This document shows, one piece after another, positions 33,077-34,216 of a DNA stretch of 34,216 nucleotides (the first letter of the stretch is position 1; each line of letters opens with the position of its first letter). The stretch comes from Candidatus Phocaeicola faecipullorum (lineage in GTDB: Bacteria > Bacteroidota > Bacteroidia > Bacteroidales > Bacteroidaceae): contig JAHLFB010000083.1 of assembly GCA_018884025.1 (NCBI GenBank), positions 1-34,216 of the forward strand. Reading direction: 5' to 3'. Both the position numbers and the translations under genes were made by a program. Below the pieces are notes generated by a model that worked only from the letters and a program-made list of their open reading frames with translations, had not been told where the DNA came from and made no database searches.

Positions 33077-33952
33077 ATGAAAGAGGCATTTGTAAAACTC
33101 CATTTGTCTGTGTTGTTGGCTGGAGGCACAGGAGTATTCGGAAAATTGATAACATTGAACGAGTTTATGTTGGTATGGTATCGGTTATTATTTGCTGTAA
33201 TGTTATTTTATGTAGTGCTCAGAATATTTGGTAGCTTTAAGAAAGTTAGTCGAAAAGATATTCTTAAGATAGGATTAGTAGGGACATTATTGGCTTTGCA
33301 TTGGGTTTTCTTTTATGCAAGTATCAAGTTCTCGAATGTTTCTATCGGGGTGGTATGTCTGTCGTTGATGAGTTTTTTTACTGCAATTTTTGAACCGATG
33401 ATAAATAGAAGGCGCATTTCTTGTAAAGAAATAGCCTTCAGTCTGATTGCTGTGGCAGGAATTGTTTTGATATTTCATTTTGATACCAGATACAGAACCG
33501 GTGTCATATTGGGTATAATATCATCAGCTTTAGCTTCAATGTTTACTATTATAAATAAAAAGGTATCTGTTAATTACTCATCAGGAACGATGTTGTTATA
33601 TGAAATGGGTGGAGGATTTATAGGGTTAACAATCTTAATACCACTATATAGTTATTATTTCAATACTGATTTTGTAATACCTGGTACTACAGATTTGTGT
33701 TACTTGTTGGCATTGGCATCTGTATGTACGGTGTGTTTGTATATTTTACAGATTCAAGTATTGAAGGTTATATCGGCTTTTACGGTTAATTTAAGTTATA
33801 ATCTTGAACCCATTTACAGTATTATATTAGCTATGATTTTGTTTGACGAGGGACATTTTTTGAATCGCAGCTTTTATATAGGGTTACTGTTGATTTTGTT
33901 TTCTGTAGTTTTGCAATCTATAGATGCGTTCATAAGGAATAGAATTTCATAA
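33077..33952 (+). CDS. EamA/DMT-superfamily metabolite transporter
   Basis: The 291-residue protein has about ten hydrophobic helices in two repeated EamA halves: the first begins VKLHLSVLLAGGTGVFGKLI, the second GVILGIISSALASMFTIINK. The family exports or imports small metabolites such as amino acids, purines or nucleotide sugars; the substrate is not readable. HWVFFYASIKFSNVSIGVVC and the late LSYNLEPIYSIILAMILFDE are typical DMT motifs. The frame is open 26 codons further upstream (to an ATG at 32999), but that part is AT-rich, not protein-like, and would cover the promoter candidate, so I start at MKEAFVKLHLSVLLAGG. The gene diverges from the CLC gene and is followed by its own terminator. 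Confidence 0.88.
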   Translation: MKEAFVKLHLSVLLAGGTGVFGKLITLNEFMLVWYRLLFAVMLFYVVLRIFGSFKKVSRKDILKIGLVGTLLALHWVFFYASIKFSNVSIGVVCLSLMSFFTAIFEPMINRRRISCKEIAFSLIAVAGIVLIFHFDTRYRTGVILGIISSALASMFTIINKKVSVNYSSGTMLLYEMGGGFIGLTILIPLYSYYFNTDFVIPGTTDLCYLLALASVCTVCLYILQIQVLKVISAFTVNLSYNLEPIYSIILAMILFDEGHFLNRSFYIGLLLILFSVVLQSIDAFIRNRIS

Positions 33953-34026
33953 TTATTTTTTGTGGCTTGGATCATGGTTAAAGCTTTTTCATAAAACGTT
34001 TCGTTGTTTAGTTTTAAACTCTTCGT

Positions 34027-34057
34027 CGTTTTGATTAAAACGCCTAGGCGTTTTTTT
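34027..34057 (+). terminator. Terminator after the DMT permease, with an overlapping alternative hairpin
   Basis: AAAACGC-CTAG-GCGTTTT (34037-34054) followed by a T run to 34057 is a compact intrinsic terminator 84 bases behind the stop codon. The left arm also pairs with CGTTTT just upstream (34027-34032, loop GATT), so two mutually exclusive hairpins are possible. Confidence 0.7.
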
Positions 34058-34216
34058 GCTTAATATATAATATAATGTATATAAAATGGAATTAATACAT
34101 ATCCTTGTAATATGGTATAAAAAAATATAGTTATATTATCAGTTGATATTCAGCCGTTTGTGTATAGATATGTAATTTTTTTGAAAAAAAAGTGTGTAAA
34201 AGTATTGCATGAATGA
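34058..34216. other. AT-rich right edge without a recognisable gene
   Basis: The last 159 bases are very AT-rich, with no convincing coding frame, repeat or RNA. They may be the promoter region of a gene beyond the window. Confidence 0.5.

Overview
The window looks like a chromosomal segment of a Bacteroidales bacterium (Bacteroides, Phocaeicola or Prevotella type; the genus cannot be fixed from sequence alone). The evidence is tandem SusC/SusD pairs, Bacteroidetes lipoproteins (Cys followed by Asp/Glu/Asn-rich residues), AT-rich start regions without Shine-Dalgarno sequences, several TAnnTTTG promoter boxes, and TamL/TamB-type envelope genes.

Region 1 (1-718, minus strand) is the stump of a polysaccharide utilisation locus: the 5' end of a GH35-like/DUF5597 glycosidase running off the left edge and, upstream of it, a 41-codon scrap of a SusD C-terminus followed by a good terminator. 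The scrap ends abruptly near base 719, so an older locus seems to have been cut there.

Region 2 (about 720-14490, plus strand) is a complete xylan utilisation (Xus) core operon: SusC (xusA), SusD (xusB), a short SusC (xusC), SusD (xusD), a DUF1735-type lipoprotein (xusE), and a surface GH10 endo-xylanase whose catalytic domain is split by two carbohydrate-binding modules. The leader holds three 9-bp repeat sites spaced 20-21 bp apart ahead of a TAnnTTTG box, a candidate activator operator. A strong hairpin terminates the operon. No HTCS-type xylan sensor lies in the window. Downstream, with its own promoter box, is a GH115 xylan alpha-glucuronidase gene broken by two internal deletions, the second out of frame. 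The locus therefore probably retains backbone cleavage and capture but has lost this debranching enzyme.

Region 3 (16143-29190, minus strand) is a run of envelope genes read in the order tamB-like, TamA/BamA-family lipoprotein (TamL), cyclophilin lipoprotein, M16 peptidase, MATE exporter, and a hybrid histidine kinase with receiver and Hpt domains. Spacings are from -20 to +74 bp. It converges on the GH115 remnant with almost no gap.

Region 4 (29191-34216) has a nucleotidyltransferase (plus) and a secreted choloylglycine-hydrolase-family amidase (minus) sharing one bidirectional terminator. These are followed by a CLC antiporter gene (minus) with fluoride-type CLC signatures that is frameshifted at an A6 run, and a DMT/EamA permease (plus) with a terminator. 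I see no tRNA, rRNA, CRISPR array or insertion sequence. The most unusual items are the double-deleted GH115 gene, the CLC frameshift on a slippery-type heptamer, the helically phased repeats before xusA, the SusD scrap marking a locus junction, and the odd carbohydrate-binding-module order in the xylanase.
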